Shown: one piece after another, positions 1-8,936 of the stretch | Position numbering within the stretch: the stretch's first letter is position 1 | Layout of the letters: each line of letters starts with the position of its first letter | Assembly: GCF_014860165.1 (NCBI RefSeq) | Contig: NZ_JACZKG010000086.1 | Location: 62,001 to 126,000, forward strand | Direction: 5' to 3' | Origin: Devosia sp. | Lineage (GTDB): Bacteria; Pseudomonadota; Alphaproteobacteria; Rhizobiales; Devosiaceae | Length of the DNA stretch: 64,000 nucleotides | Position numbers and translations under genes: made by a program | Notes under the pieces: model-generated | The model's input: the letters and a program-made list of their open reading frames with translations, nothing else | Told to the model about the DNA's origin: nothing | Databases searched by the model: none

Positions 1-1
1 C

Positions 2-691
2 GTAACGATCAACACCGTGATCTGGACACTCGCCTCCACGCTCATTGCCTTCGTGCTGGGTTATGGCGCCGCGCTCGCGCTGCATCGGGACTTTGCCGGC
101 CGCGCGGTGCTGCGGGCCATTCTGATCATTCCATGGGTCATTAGCGCGGTTGCCGCGTCCTATATCTGGAAGTGGATGTACCACTCCGATTTCGGCATTA
201 TCGGCCAGGTGCTGGTTCAGTTCGGCTTCACCGACCGCCAGCCCAATTTCATCGACAATGTCCACACCGTCCTGCCCTCGCTGATCGTGGTCAATATCTG
301 GCGCGAGTTTCCCTTCGCCATGATCATGATCATGGCTGGCCTGCAGACGGTGCCGGAGCAGCTGCTGCGCGCCGCCAGGGTGGATGGTGCCTCGACCTGG
401 CAGCGTTTCTGGCACGTGACATTCCCCCATCTGCGGGGCGTGTCCACGGTCACCATCCTGTTGCTGGCGGTCGCCAACTTCAACTCCTTCATCATTCCCT
501 GGATCATGACCGGCGGCGGCCCGTCCAACGCCTCACATATCTGGATCACTCACATCTACGAGCTCGCCTTCGGGCGTCAGCGCTGGGGCGTGGCGGCCGC
601 CTATTCGGTGCTGCTCTTCGTCATCCTGATGGCGCTCGGCTACTTCTATGTTCGGGCCCTGAGTGGCAATGAAAAGGAGCAGGGCGCGTGA
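2..691 (+). CDS. Sugar ABC transporter permease (MalF/UgpA type), 5'-truncated
   Basis: This is an inner-membrane permease of a CUT1 carbohydrate ABC importer. The open frame runs in from the window edge and reads through residues typical of the first MalF transmembrane segment, so the true start lies upstream. The EAA loop that contacts the ATPase is seen as LRAARVDGASTWQRFWHVTFPHL at about 60% of the visible part. Five or so hydrophobic segments remain. The stop overlaps the GTG start of the next permease (GTGA). The binding protein gene is probably outside the window. The substrate is unknown, but the downstream sugar-acid enzymes suggest a sugar or uronate-like compound. Confidence 0.9.
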   Translation, partial: VTINTVIWTLASTLIAFVLGYGAALALHRDFAGRAVLRAILIIPWVISAVAASYIWKWMYHSDFGIIGQVLVQFGFTDRQPNFIDNVHTVLPSLIVVNIWREFPFAMIMIMAGLQTVPEQLLRAARVDGASTWQRFWHVTFPHLRGVSTVTILLLAVANFNSFIIPWIMTGGGPSNASHIWITHIYELAFGRQRWGVAAAYSVLLFVILMALGYFYVRALSGNEKEQGA

Positions 692-1569
692 CCTCGACCT
701 CTGACACCGCAACGCCACGTAGCCGCAAGGGCGTGGACGGCTGGCGCTGGACCGGCCGCATCTTCCTGACCATCATGATCCTCTACACCGCGCTTCCGAT
801 GGTCTGGATGCTACTGACCTCGATCAAATCGGGCTTTGCGGCGATGCAGTTCCCGCCGCAATGGTGGCCCACCGAGCCCACGCTCGCCAGCTATCGCAAG
901 CTGCTCGATCCCCAGAACAGCGTCGGGCAGGACTTCCTGCGCTTCTTCTGGAACAGCCTGTTCGTCTCCTTCGTCACCACGGTGCTTGCCGTGGTGGTGG
1001 CGGTTCCCGCAGCCTACGCCTTTTCCCGATTCCGCTTTCCGGGCCGCAAATTCCTGTTCTTCGCGGTGCTGCTGCGAAACATGTTCCCGGCCGTGATCTT
1101 CCTGGTGCCGCTCTTCATCTTGATGCGTGTGCTGGGCCTGGTGAACACGCATGGATCGCTTATCCTGACTTACCTGACCTTCGGCCTGCCGCTCGCCATC
1201 TGGCTGCTCAAGGGCTTCTACGACAACATCCCCATCCAGCTCGAGCAGGCTGCACGCATCGATGGCGCCACGCGCTTCCAGGCGTTCCTGCTGATCGTCA
1301 CGCCGCTTTCGGTGCCCGGTATCATCGCCACGGCGATCTACTCCTTCATCGGCGCCTGGAACGAATACATCTACGCCGCCACCTTCCTCACCAAGAACGA
1401 GCAGCTCACCCTGCCCGTGGGCATCCAGCGGTTCTTCTCGGAGAACACGACGGACTTCCCTGGCCTGATGGCTGCCAGCTTCATCATGAGCGTGCCGGTC
1501 GTGGTGCTGTTCCTCGTCCTGCAAAAATACTTCGTGCGTGCCCTCACCGAAGGCGCCGTCAAACACTAG
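688..1569 (+). CDS. Sugar ABC transporter permease (MalG type)
   Basis: Second membrane subunit of the CUT1 importer, 293 aa, the usual size. It has about six transmembrane helices and an EAA motif (LEQAARIDGATRFQAF) at about residue 190. It starts at a GTG that overlaps the stop of the previous permease by four bases, so the two are translationally coupled. It would pair with the upstream MalF-type subunit and the ATPase that starts 12 bases downstream. Confidence 0.92.
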   Translation: MTSTSDTATPRSRKGVDGWRWTGRIFLTIMILYTALPMVWMLLTSIKSGFAAMQFPPQWWPTEPTLASYRKLLDPQNSVGQDFLRFFWNSLFVSFVTTVLAVVVAVPAAYAFSRFRFPGRKFLFFAVLLRNMFPAVIFLVPLFILMRVLGLVNTHGSLILTYLTFGLPLAIWLLKGFYDNIPIQLEQAARIDGATRFQAFLLIVTPLSVPGIIATAIYSFIGAWNEYIYAATFLTKNEQLTLPVGIQRFFSENTTDFPGLMAASFIMSVPVVVLFLVLQKYFVRALTEGAVKH

Positions 1570-1581
1570 GAGTTTCCGCCG

Positions 1582-2679
1582 ATGGCCGAGGTCGTCCTGC
1601 AACACGTCATGAAGTATTACGGCAGCATGGCTGCTGTGAACGATGTGAATTTCACCGTCAATCATGGCGAATTCGTCGCGCTGGTCGGGCCGTCCGGCTG
1701 CGGCAAGACGACGACGCTGAACCTGATCGCCGGACTGCTGCCGATGAGTGGTGGCGACATCAAGATCGGGGACCGCATCGTCAACGACCTCGACCCCAAG
1801 GATCGGGACATCGCCATGGTGTTCCAGAATTACGCGCTCTATCCCAACAAGACCGTGTTCCAGAACCTCGCCTTCCCCCTGCAGATGCGCAAGTTGCCCA
1901 AGGACGAGATCAATCGAAAGGTGCAGGAGGCGGCAAAGGTCCTCGACATCACGCACCTGCTCGAGCGCAAGCCGCGCGAGCTATCGGGCGGGCAGCAGCA
2001 GCGTGTGGCGTTGGGCCGGGCACTGGTGCGCGACCCGGCAGTCTTCCTGATGGACGAGCCCTTGTCGAACCTCGATGCCAAGCTGCGCGTGCAGATGCGA
2101 AGCGAGATCAAGCGCTTCCATCAGGATCTCAATGCCACCATCGTCTACGTGACGCATGACCAGCTTGAAGCCGTCACCATGGCCGACAAGATGGCGGTTA
2201 TGAACGGCGGCCTGCTCCAGCAATACGATACGCCGGCACAGGTCTTCGCCAACCCGGTCAACATGTTCGTCGCCAGCTTCATCGGCAGCCCGGCCATGAG
2301 CCTGGTGCCGCTGGACGTGGCCACCGTCGACGGCAAAACGGTGCTGACCAGCGCCGAGGGCTGGAACCTGCCGCTGTCGGACGCCAATGCCCGCAAGGTT
2401 GCCGGCGCCAGCTCCCGCAAGGTGGTGCTCGGCGCGCGCCACTCCACCATCAAGCTTCACAAGTCGCAGGTGGCTGGCTCGGTCCCCTCCAAGGTCTATA
2501 CGGTGGAGCCCACCGGCGACATCACCTTCGTGCAGGCGTTCCTGTCCGGAGCCATCGTCAATATCAGCCTGCCCCCCACCGCATCGGTTGCTCCCGACGA
2601 GATGGTCTGGCTCGAATTCGACCAGGAGCGCATCCACCTGTTCGATGGCGAAACTGAAATGGCACTGCGCGCCGCCTGA
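1582..2679 (+). CDS. Sugar ABC transporter ATP-binding protein (UgpC/MsmX type)
   Basis: ATPase subunit energising the CUT1 importer, 365 aa. Walker A is GPSGCGKTT near residue 40, followed by a Q-loop, the LSGGQQQR signature and Walker B (VFLMDEPLSNLD). The C-terminal third is the TOBE/OB-fold regulatory domain typical of MalK/UgpC. It is the third gene of the operon. A short gap leads into the dehydratase, so transport and first catabolic step appear to be co-transcribed. Confidence 0.93.
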   Translation: MAEVVLQHVMKYYGSMAAVNDVNFTVNHGEFVALVGPSGCGKTTTLNLIAGLLPMSGGDIKIGDRIVNDLDPKDRDIAMVFQNYALYPNKTVFQNLAFPLQMRKLPKDEINRKVQEAAKVLDITHLLERKPRELSGGQQQRVALGRALVRDPAVFLMDEPLSNLDAKLRVQMRSEIKRFHQDLNATIVYVTHDQLEAVTMADKMAVMNGGLLQQYDTPAQVFANPVNMFVASFIGSPAMSLVPLDVATVDGKTVLTSAEGWNLPLSDANARKVAGASSRKVVLGARHSTIKLHKSQVAGSVPSKVYTVEPTGDITFVQAFLSGAIVNISLPPTASVAPDEMVWLEFDQERIHLFDGETEMALRAA

Positions 2680-2701
2680 CCTGCCTCACCAGGGACCAAT
2701 C

Positions 2702-3862
2702 ATGTCCGCGAAACTCAAGATCACCGCCATCAAGCCCTATCCGGTCTGGGTTGGCATCCGGAACCAGTTCCTGCTCAAGATCGAGACTGATCAGGGCATT
2801 TTCGGCTGGGGGGAGAGCGGACTGTCTGGCCGCGAAAAGGCGGTGGCCGGCGCCATCGAGCATTATCGCGAATTCCTGATCGGCCAGGATGCGATGCAGA
2901 TCGGCCGGATCTGGCAGGAGATGTATCGCAGCCAGTATTTCGAGGGCGGGCGCGTGTTGCAGGCCGCCATTTCGGCCATCGACATCGCCCTGCACGACAT
3001 CAAGGGCAAGGCGCTTGGCGTGCCGGTCTATGAACTCCTCGGTGGCAAGCAGCGCAACGTCATCCCCACCTTTGCCTCTACCGGCGACAGCGCGGGCGAA
3101 GGCGCCATCGAGCGGGCCCTGGAACTGAAAGCTGCGGGCTTCGATGCCATCCGCTTCTTCCCCATCGGCCAGGACAGCCGCGATATCTTCGAGCCGCGCC
3201 AGTCGATCGCCGCCACCGCGCGCATCCTCAACAAGGCGCGCGAGGAACTGGGCAGCGAGGTGGTGCTCGGCATCGATTACCATCATCGGCTTTCCGTCGC
3301 CGAGGCGGCCAGCTTCTGCAGCAAGCTCGACAAGGGCGTGCTCGATTTCCTCGAGGAACCTATCCGCGACGAGACTCCCGAGGCCTATGAGTCGCTGCGA
3401 TCAATGACGGACATTCCCTTCGCCATCGGCGAGGAATTCTCGAGCAAGTGGCAGTTCGTGCCCTATATCGAGCGCGGCATCCATCAGTTCAACCGGCTCG
3501 ATGTCTGCAATGTGGGGGGCTTGACCGAGGCCATGAAGGTGGCCGGCTGGAGCGAGGCCCACTATGTCGACCTGATGCCGCACAATCCCCTTGGGCCGGT
3601 CTGCACCGCGGCCACAGTGCATTTCGCCGCCGCCGTGCCCAACTTCGCCTGGCTCGAAACACGGGCGCCCGAGCGGGCCCTCGGCTTTGATAACAGCGAG
3701 TTTTTCCCGGTGCAGCCGCAGCTGGAAGGCGCAGTCTATCCGGTCAGCGACGCCCCCGGCCTGGGGGTCGAGGTCAACGAGGACCTGTTGGCGCGGCAGA
3801 GTTTCCAATTCTGGGAAGCGCCGCACCTGCGGCGCAATGATGGTTCGGTCACTAACTGGTAA
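2702..3862 (+). CDS. Enolase-superfamily sugar-acid dehydratase (galactonate dehydratase-like)
   Basis: Mandelate racemase/muconate lactonizing enzyme fold, 386 aa, with the start set at the ATG 22 bases after the ATPase gene. Metal ligands appear as the Asp of GIDYHH, the Glu of LEEPIRDE and the Glu of AIGEEF. A later MPHNPLGPVCTAA motif is typical of D-galactonate and related acid-sugar dehydratases, which abstract a proton alpha to the carboxylate and give 2-keto-3-deoxy acids. Its place in the ABC operon fits catabolism of an imported sugar acid. Many members of this family have other substrates, so I do not assign dgoD. Confidence 0.8.
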   Translation: MSAKLKITAIKPYPVWVGIRNQFLLKIETDQGIFGWGESGLSGREKAVAGAIEHYREFLIGQDAMQIGRIWQEMYRSQYFEGGRVLQAAISAIDIALHDIKGKALGVPVYELLGGKQRNVIPTFASTGDSAGEGAIERALELKAAGFDAIRFFPIGQDSRDIFEPRQSIAATARILNKAREELGSEVVLGIDYHHRLSVAEAASFCSKLDKGVLDFLEEPIRDETPEAYESLRSMTDIPFAIGEEFSSKWQFVPYIERGIHQFNRLDVCNVGGLTEAMKVAGWSEAHYVDLMPHNPLGPVCTAATVHFAAAVPNFAWLETRAPERALGFDNSEFFPVQPQLEGAVYPVSDAPGLGVEVNEDLLARQSFQFWEAPHLRRNDGSVTNW

Positions 3863-3876
3863 ATGGAGGAAAGACG

Positions 3877-4623
3877 ATGGTTGTAGGCGCCGAAATTACG
3901 CGGCCGGCAAAGCACCTGATCGAAGGGCTTAGAGGTCTGGGCGCCGCGACAATCGCCGGCACGCTTGGCCATATGGGTTTCAAGAACCCGCACATGACCG
4001 GCATCCTGCCCCAGACCAAGGGCAAGGTGATCTGCGGACCGGCCCTGACGCTGCAATGCCTGCCGCAACGGCCGGACCTGTTCAGCGAAGGCGAATATGC
4101 CGATCCCGAGACGCAGTTGCACCGTCACGTGCTTTATCACGTGCAGGAAGGCGACGTGGTGGTGGTCGATGCCCGCGGCGACATGCGTTCGGGCATTTTC
4201 GGCGACATGATGAGCACCTATTTCAAGGGTCGCGGCGGCGCGGGCATCATTATCGATGGCGTGATGCGCGATCGGCCCAATGTGGAAAAGCTCGATCTGG
4301 CACTGTGGCTCAAGGGCTGGTCGCCGAACTACCACGTGCAGACCGACATCTATCCCAACGCCGTCAACGTCACGATCGCCTGCGGCGGCGTCACCGTGGT
4401 GCCCGGCGACATCATCGTGGCCGATGACGACGGCGCCGTGGTCGTGCCCGTGTCGATGGCCGAGCGGGTCCTCGAAGACGGTCAGAAGCATGCCGAATGG
4501 GAAGAATTCTCGCGCATGAAGCTGATGGCGGGAGAGTCGCTCCAGCGCTATTACCCGCTGCATCCTGATGCCAACGAGGAATACCAGGCCTGGCGCAAGC
4601 TTAACCCGGTCAAGCACGACTGA
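3877..4623 (+). CDS. RraA-like protein (possible 2-keto acid aldolase/decarboxylase)
   Basis: RraA/MenG-like fold, 248 aa. The family includes RNase E regulator RraA and the class II pyruvate aldolases for 4-hydroxy-4-methyl-2-oxoglutarate. The substrate loop GGAGIIIDGVMRD carries the Arg-Asp pair needed by the aldolases. The acidic residue expected two positions later is not obvious (RDRPN). It lies 14 bases after a dehydratase that should produce a 2-keto-3-deoxy acid. I therefore infer a retro-aldol or decarboxylation step rather than RNA metabolism. Activity is unproven. Confidence 0.75.
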   Translation: MVVGAEITRPAKHLIEGLRGLGAATIAGTLGHMGFKNPHMTGILPQTKGKVICGPALTLQCLPQRPDLFSEGEYADPETQLHRHVLYHVQEGDVVVVDARGDMRSGIFGDMMSTYFKGRGGAGIIIDGVMRDRPNVEKLDLALWLKGWSPNYHVQTDIYPNAVNVTIACGGVTVVPGDIIVADDDGAVVVPVSMAERVLEDGQKHAEWEEFSRMKLMAGESLQRYYPLHPDANEEYQAWRKLNPVKHD

Positions 4624-4639
4624 GGCTTGCGCACGTCAT

Positions 4640-5719
4640 CTACGATGGGCGGCGCACGCGCTTCTTGTCGGCGTTGAACAAGTGGATGTCGGCAAGGGCG
4701 AAGCCGAGCGAAACAGGTGAGCCGACGACAAAATTGCCCTGGCCCGGAAGCACGACGGTGAGTTCGCTTGCCTTGAGGCGCACACGAACCACCGTCTCGT
4801 TGCCGAGCTGTTCGATGAGCTGGACAGTGCCGGACAGTGGGCCATCCGGGCTGACGACAAGCGCATGTGGGCGGATGCCCAGGGTTATGCTGTCCCCCTT
4901 CGACACGCTGCCGAAGGGCAGCGGGAGCGTGAGGGATGCCCCATCGACGCTGATGCGCACCTGATCGTCGATGAGGTCATCGACATGGCCTGGCAGCATG
5001 TTCATCCGCGGCGAACCAATGAAGCCCGCGACGAAGAGGTTGGTGGGGTTATTATAAAGTTCGAGCGGCGAGCCGACCTGCTGGACGATGCCGCCGTCCA
5101 GCACGACGATCTTGTCTCCGAGCGTCATGGCCTCCACCTGATCGTGGGTGACGTAGATCATCGTCGCACCCAGATCGTGATGCAGCCGGGCCAGCTCGAT
5201 GCGCATGTCGCCACGCAGGGCAGCGTCGAGGTTGCTCAGCGGCTCATCGAACAGGAAGACGTCCGGCTGGCGGACGATGGCGCGGCCGATGGCGACGCGC
5301 TGGCGTTGGCCACCGGACAACTGCGCTGGGCGGCGGTCGAGCAGGTGTTCCATCTGCAGCACCCTGGCCGCCTCGCGGATCTTGCGGTCACGCACATCCT
5401 TGGGCGTGTTTGCCAGCTTCAGGCCGAAGCCGACATTGTCATAGACGGTCATATGCGGATAAAGCGCGTAGGATTGGAAGACCATGGCGACGCCGCGGTC
5501 GCGCGGCTCGACATCGTTGACGATACGGTCGCCAATCCTGATCTCGCCGCCAGAGATGTCCTCGAGCCCGGCAATCATGCGCAGCAGGGTGGATTTCCCG
5601 CAGCCCGAGGGGCCAACGAAAACTACGAATTCGCCATGCCCGATGTCGAGATCGACGCCCTTGATGACGGGCACCTCGCCATAGTTCTTGTACACCGAGC
5701 GGAGTGTGAGTTCGGCCAT
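4640..5719 (-). CDS. Sugar ABC transporter ATP-binding protein (UgpC/MsmX type)
   Basis: ATPase of the second CUT1 system, 359 aa from the ATG at 5719. Walker A GPSGCGKST, signature LSGGQRQRVAIGRA, Walker B VFLFDEPLSNLD and an H-loop (YVTHDQ) are all present, followed by a C-terminal TOBE-type domain. It is the last gene of the binding protein, permease, permease, ATPase series that starts at 8827. It converges tail-to-tail on the RraA-like gene with only 16 bases between. Confidence 0.93.
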   Translation of the reverse strand: MAELTLRSVYKNYGEVPVIKGVDLDIGHGEFVVFVGPSGCGKSTLLRMIAGLEDISGGEIRIGDRIVNDVEPRDRGVAMVFQSYALYPHMTVYDNVGFGLKLANTPKDVRDRKIREAARVLQMEHLLDRRPAQLSGGQRQRVAIGRAIVRQPDVFLFDEPLSNLDAALRGDMRIELARLHHDLGATMIYVTHDQVEAMTLGDKIVVLDGGIVQQVGSPLELYNNPTNLFVAGFIGSPRMNMLPGHVDDLIDDQVRISVDGASLTLPLPFGSVSKGDSITLGIRPHALVVSPDGPLSGTVQLIEQLGNETVVRVRLKASELTVVLPGQGNFVVGSPVSLGFALADIHLFNADKKRVRRPS

Positions 5720-5733
5720 GGATAGTCTCCGGG

Positions 5734-6558
5734 TTAGCCCTTGACCGCACCCTGCATCAGGGCAGCGACGAACTGGCGCTGGAAGATGAGGAAGAGCACG
5801 ACGGTTGGCGTGAGGATGAGGAGCGAGCCGGCGCAGAGCAGCGGAATATCGGTGCCCCACTGGCCCTGGAAGGCGCCGAGCGCCCCAGCCATCGTTCTTT
5901 GCATGGGATCCTGCACCAGCACCACCGGCAGCAGGAACTGGTTCCAGGTCCACAGGAACAGCAGGATGGTCAGCGACATGATGGCCGGCCGCGCCAGGGG
6001 CACCTGCACCAGCACGAATTCCTTCCACCGCGTCGCTCCGTCGAGCTGTGCAGCCTCGGTCAGGTCATGCGGCACATTGAGGAAATGCGCCCGCATCCAG
6101 TAGACGCCAAAGGGCATATAGAGCCCGATCAGCGGCAGGATGATCGCGAAGCGGGTGTTGAGCAGCCCCAGCGCCCGCACTTCATAGTAGAGCGGCGTGA
6201 TGACGGCCTCGAACGGCAGCGTCAGCCCGAACACGAAGACCAGGTAGAGCCACTTGTATTTGTTGGTCGTGAGCTTCGCCAAACCATAGCCCGCCATGGT
6301 GGCGATCAGCACAGCGACAGGCACGACGCCAAGCACGATCAATGCGCTGGAGAGCAGCAACTGATCCATCTTGGCGACTTCGAACGCCTTGACGAAATTT
6401 CCCCATTGCGGATCGGCCGGCCATTGCAGGCCATTGGGGTAGGTGCCCTGCGGCGCCAGCGCGGCCGACAGCATGCTTAGAAAGGGCAGGAGCGTGACGA
6501 TCATCAGCAGGATGATCAGGCCGCGCGCGACCAGGGTGTTGGGTGCTGCGGTCCTCAT
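5734..6558 (-). CDS. Sugar ABC transporter permease (MalG type)
   Basis: 274 aa permease with about six helices and the EAA loop LTEAAQLDGATRWKEF. The ATG at 6558 overlaps the stop of the upstream permease as ATGA, which decides this start over an in-frame candidate at 6579. It works with the MalF-type subunit at 6555-7490 and the ATPase at 4640-5719. Confidence 0.92.
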   Translation of the reverse strand: MRTAAPNTLVARGLIILLMIVTLLPFLSMLSAALAPQGTYPNGLQWPADPQWGNFVKAFEVAKMDQLLLSSALIVLGVVPVAVLIATMAGYGLAKLTTNKYKWLYLVFVFGLTLPFEAVITPLYYEVRALGLLNTRFAIILPLIGLYMPFGVYWMRAHFLNVPHDLTEAAQLDGATRWKEFVLVQVPLARPAIMSLTILLFLWTWNQFLLPVVLVQDPMQRTMAGALGAFQGQWGTDIPLLCAGSLLILTPTVVLFLIFQRQFVAALMQGAVKG

Positions 6559-7490
6559 TTCTTGTCCCGCGTGAACCACTGGACCGGGGCGATGGAGATC
6601 AGCACCAGCACCATCAGCACGATCGCCAATGCTGAGGCCAGCCCCACCTGTCGATGCGCAAAAGCGAGGCGGTAGATCTCGAGACCCGGCACTGTCGTGG
6701 TGATGCCCGGCCCGCCCTGGGTCGAGATGTAGACGATGTCAAAACTCGCCAGTGCGGCGATGACGGTGACGGTGATGCAGACGCCGATTTCCTGGCGCAG
6801 ACCGGGCAGGGTGATGTAGCGGAATTCGTGCCAGGGCCGTGCGCCGTCCAGACGGGCTGCCTCGTAGAGGCTGGTATCGATCTTGGTGATGCCCGTCACC
6901 AGCAGCATGGTGCACAGGCCCAGCAGCACCCAGGCGCCGATAATGCCGACGGCCGGCAGCGCCCAGACGAAATCGCCCAGCCAGCCACGTGCCCAGCTTG
7001 AAAGGCCGATGGCCTTGAGCGTCTGGTTGACGAGGCCTGTCGAGGCAAACATCCAGCTCCAGGCGATGCCAGCAGCCACCAGCGGAATGACCTGAGGCAG
7101 GAACAGCACCGTGCGGGTGACCGTGCCGAAACGGCCAGCCATCTGCCCGCGAATGGCCGAGGCGACGGCCAGGCCCAGGCCGACCGGGATAATGGTGAAA
7201 TACAGCACGAGCTGGAACGCGTTGCCGATGATCTGCAGCAGATCGCTGTCGGTCAGCACGGTAATGTAGTTGGTCAGGCCGTGAAAACGGGCCTCGCCAA
7301 TGCCGTCCCAGCGCAGCAGGGAGTAGTAGAAGCTCATCCCCAGCGGCACCAGCACGAAGGCGGCATAGGCAATTGCCGCTGGCGCGATGAACAGGGAGGC
7401 GGTCATCGTGGCCTTGCGGCTCCCCCGCCTTTGGGAGGGCCGCAAGGCCGGTTTCGGTGCGCCCGGGCCGGACGATATGGTGTCTGTCAT
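6555..7490 (-). CDS. Sugar ABC transporter permease (MalF type)
   Basis: 311 aa. There is a basic cytoplasmic N-terminus, then six hydrophobic segments, with an EAA motif (LYEAARLDGARPWHEF) at about two-thirds. It follows the binding-protein gene by 32 bases and is coupled to the next permease by a four-base overlap. It forms the membrane channel of the second CUT1 importer. Confidence 0.92.
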   Translation of the reverse strand: MTDTISSGPGAPKPALRPSQRRGSRKATMTASLFIAPAAIAYAAFVLVPLGMSFYYSLLRWDGIGEARFHGLTNYITVLTDSDLLQIIGNAFQLVLYFTIIPVGLGLAVASAIRGQMAGRFGTVTRTVLFLPQVIPLVAAGIAWSWMFASTGLVNQTLKAIGLSSWARGWLGDFVWALPAVGIIGAWVLLGLCTMLLVTGITKIDTSLYEAARLDGARPWHEFRYITLPGLRQEIGVCITVTVIAALASFDIVYISTQGGPGITTTVPGLEIYRLAFAHRQVGLASALAIVLMVLVLISIAPVQWFTRDKK

Positions 7491-7522
7491 GGTTCAATCC
7501 GGCCAGATGGCACTGCGGGAGA

Positions 7523-8827
7523 CTAGCGAGACAGCTGCGTCTCGTATTCTTCCTGCACGGCTTCGAGAAGTCCTGCGGGTGTCTGCTGGCCACCGACCAT
7601 CTTCTGCAGTTCCGGCGTCCAGCCCGCGGCAAAGATAGCGCCGGTGGCATTGGCGATGAAATCCATCGCGCCATTGTCCTCGGCGAGCGTCTGGCCGGCA
7701 GCCAGCGATGCCTCGGTCACCGAGCCGGGGGTGACGGCCGGCATGGGCAGATCGGTCGGGCCGCCGGGATTGGAGCCGCCCACGGCGACGTTGATCTTGC
7801 GGGCTTCTTCGTTGGTCGCAACCCAATCGAGGAAGAAGGCGGCGCAATCGGGGTGAGCTGCCTTGGCGGCGATGCCGAAGGTCAGTGGCGCCGACATGGT
7901 GGCGTGACGGCCGCCATCTTCTTCGCTCGGCATGATGAAGAAGCCGAACTTGCCGGCGGTATTGGTGTCGAGATTGCCCGATTCCCAGTCGCCGTTGAAC
8001 ATGAACAGGCCCTCGCCACCAATGAAGCGGCTCATCATCTGGAAATACTCGATGGCATTGGCGTCGGACGGGAAATAGCCCGCCTTGATCCAGCTATCGA
8101 GATGCTCAGCGGCTTCCAGATTTTCGGGCGAGTTGATGGTCGCGCCGTCCTTCTGGAAGATCCAGTCGTTGATCGGCTCGGGCGCGCCATAGGCGCCCAT
8201 CAGGTTCTGGAGCGGGAAGGCCAGGCCTGCCGTGCCCTTGTTCCACTGCATGATCGGCTGGATGCCGGCTCCCTTGGCCTTGGCCAGGAGGGCATCGAGT
8301 TCGGCCAGGGTCTTTGGTGGCTCGGCCATGCCGAGCTGGGTTGCCAGCTCCTTGTTGTAGAACACGCCGGTCATCGAATAGTTGAGGCCCATGGCAAACA
8401 GCGAGCCGGTGCCGCGCGGACGGCCACCCTCTTCGACGCGCAACTGCACCAATTGGCCGGCGGGGAACTTGTCCCAGCCGAATTCGGTGAAGTAGCTGTC
8501 GAGGTTGAGCAGCAGGTTATTGGCGACCAGGTCCGTCAGCGAGGGCAGGCGGATAAGGTCGGGCGCATTGTCCTCGGACAGGATGCGCGGAGAGTTCTCC
8601 ATCATGTTGGCGAACTGGTCTTCCTTGATGTCGAAGGTGACATTGGGGAACTGCTTGGTGAACTCTTCGGCCAGCTTGGATGGCAGCGGGAAGCCGGTTT
8701 CAAAATAGGAATTGAGCACCACCGGGTCCGTTCCGCAGCTTGGCGCAGCCAAAGCTGTGCCCGCGATGGCTGCGGTAGTCGACAGGGTCAGTGCGATACG
8801 AAGTGCATGGCGAGAATAGGCTCTCAC
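7523..8827 (-). CDS. Extracellular sugar-binding protein (CUT1)
   Basis: 434 aa periplasmic solute-binding protein of the MalE/UgpB type. It begins with GTG, preceded by a strong GGAGGAGG ribosome site. A Sec signal peptide ends near ALA-AP at about residue 28. It is the first gene of the second transporter operon and lies 44 bases downstream of a LacI-type palindrome (8871-8886), so it is probably repressed by the LacI protein at 11174. The substrate is unknown, but the shared operator with the GH32-like gene points to a fructosyl- or related oligosaccharide. Confidence 0.92.
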   Translation of the reverse strand: MRAYSRHALRIALTLSTTAAIAGTALAAPSCGTDPVVLNSYFETGFPLPSKLAEEFTKQFPNVTFDIKEDQFANMMENSPRILSEDNAPDLIRLPSLTDLVANNLLLNLDSYFTEFGWDKFPAGQLVQLRVEEGGRPRGTGSLFAMGLNYSMTGVFYNKELATQLGMAEPPKTLAELDALLAKAKGAGIQPIMQWNKGTAGLAFPLQNLMGAYGAPEPINDWIFQKDGATINSPENLEAAEHLDSWIKAGYFPSDANAIEYFQMMSRFIGGEGLFMFNGDWESGNLDTNTAGKFGFFIMPSEEDGGRHATMSAPLTFGIAAKAAHPDCAAFFLDWVATNEEARKINVAVGGSNPGGPTDLPMPAVTPGSVTEASLAAGQTLAEDNGAMDFIANATGAIFAAGWTPELQKMVGGQQTPAGLLEAVQEEYETQLSR

Positions 8828-8870
8828 GACAACCTCCTCCAGGTCAGGTCTGCAGCGGATTTTTCCGCCT

Positions 8871-8886
8871 GCTAAATGGATTTAGC
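8871..8886. promoter_or_regulatory. Putative LacI-family operator, copy 1
   Basis: The sequence is GCTAAATGGATTTAGC, a perfect 7-base inverted repeat around GG. It sits just upstream of the binding-protein gene that starts at 8827. A near-identical site is at 11062. A LacI-family gene in the same cluster makes it the likely reader. The centre is GG rather than the CG common in LacI sites. Confidence 0.65.
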
Positions 8887-8936
8887 GCATGGACGTGGGA
8901 AGCTGTCAATATGCCCCCGCATCCATGAGCACGCTG

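Noticed and set aside
811..1956. 381-codon minus-strand open frame across the permease and ATPase genes
   Set aside because: It is a shadow of two well-supported plus-strand genes and has no recognisable domain.
2702..3862. Assigning dgoD (D-galactonate dehydratase)
   Set aside because: Metal ligands and the HNPLGP motif are shared by dehydratases of several sugar acids. Substrate cannot be fixed from sequence.
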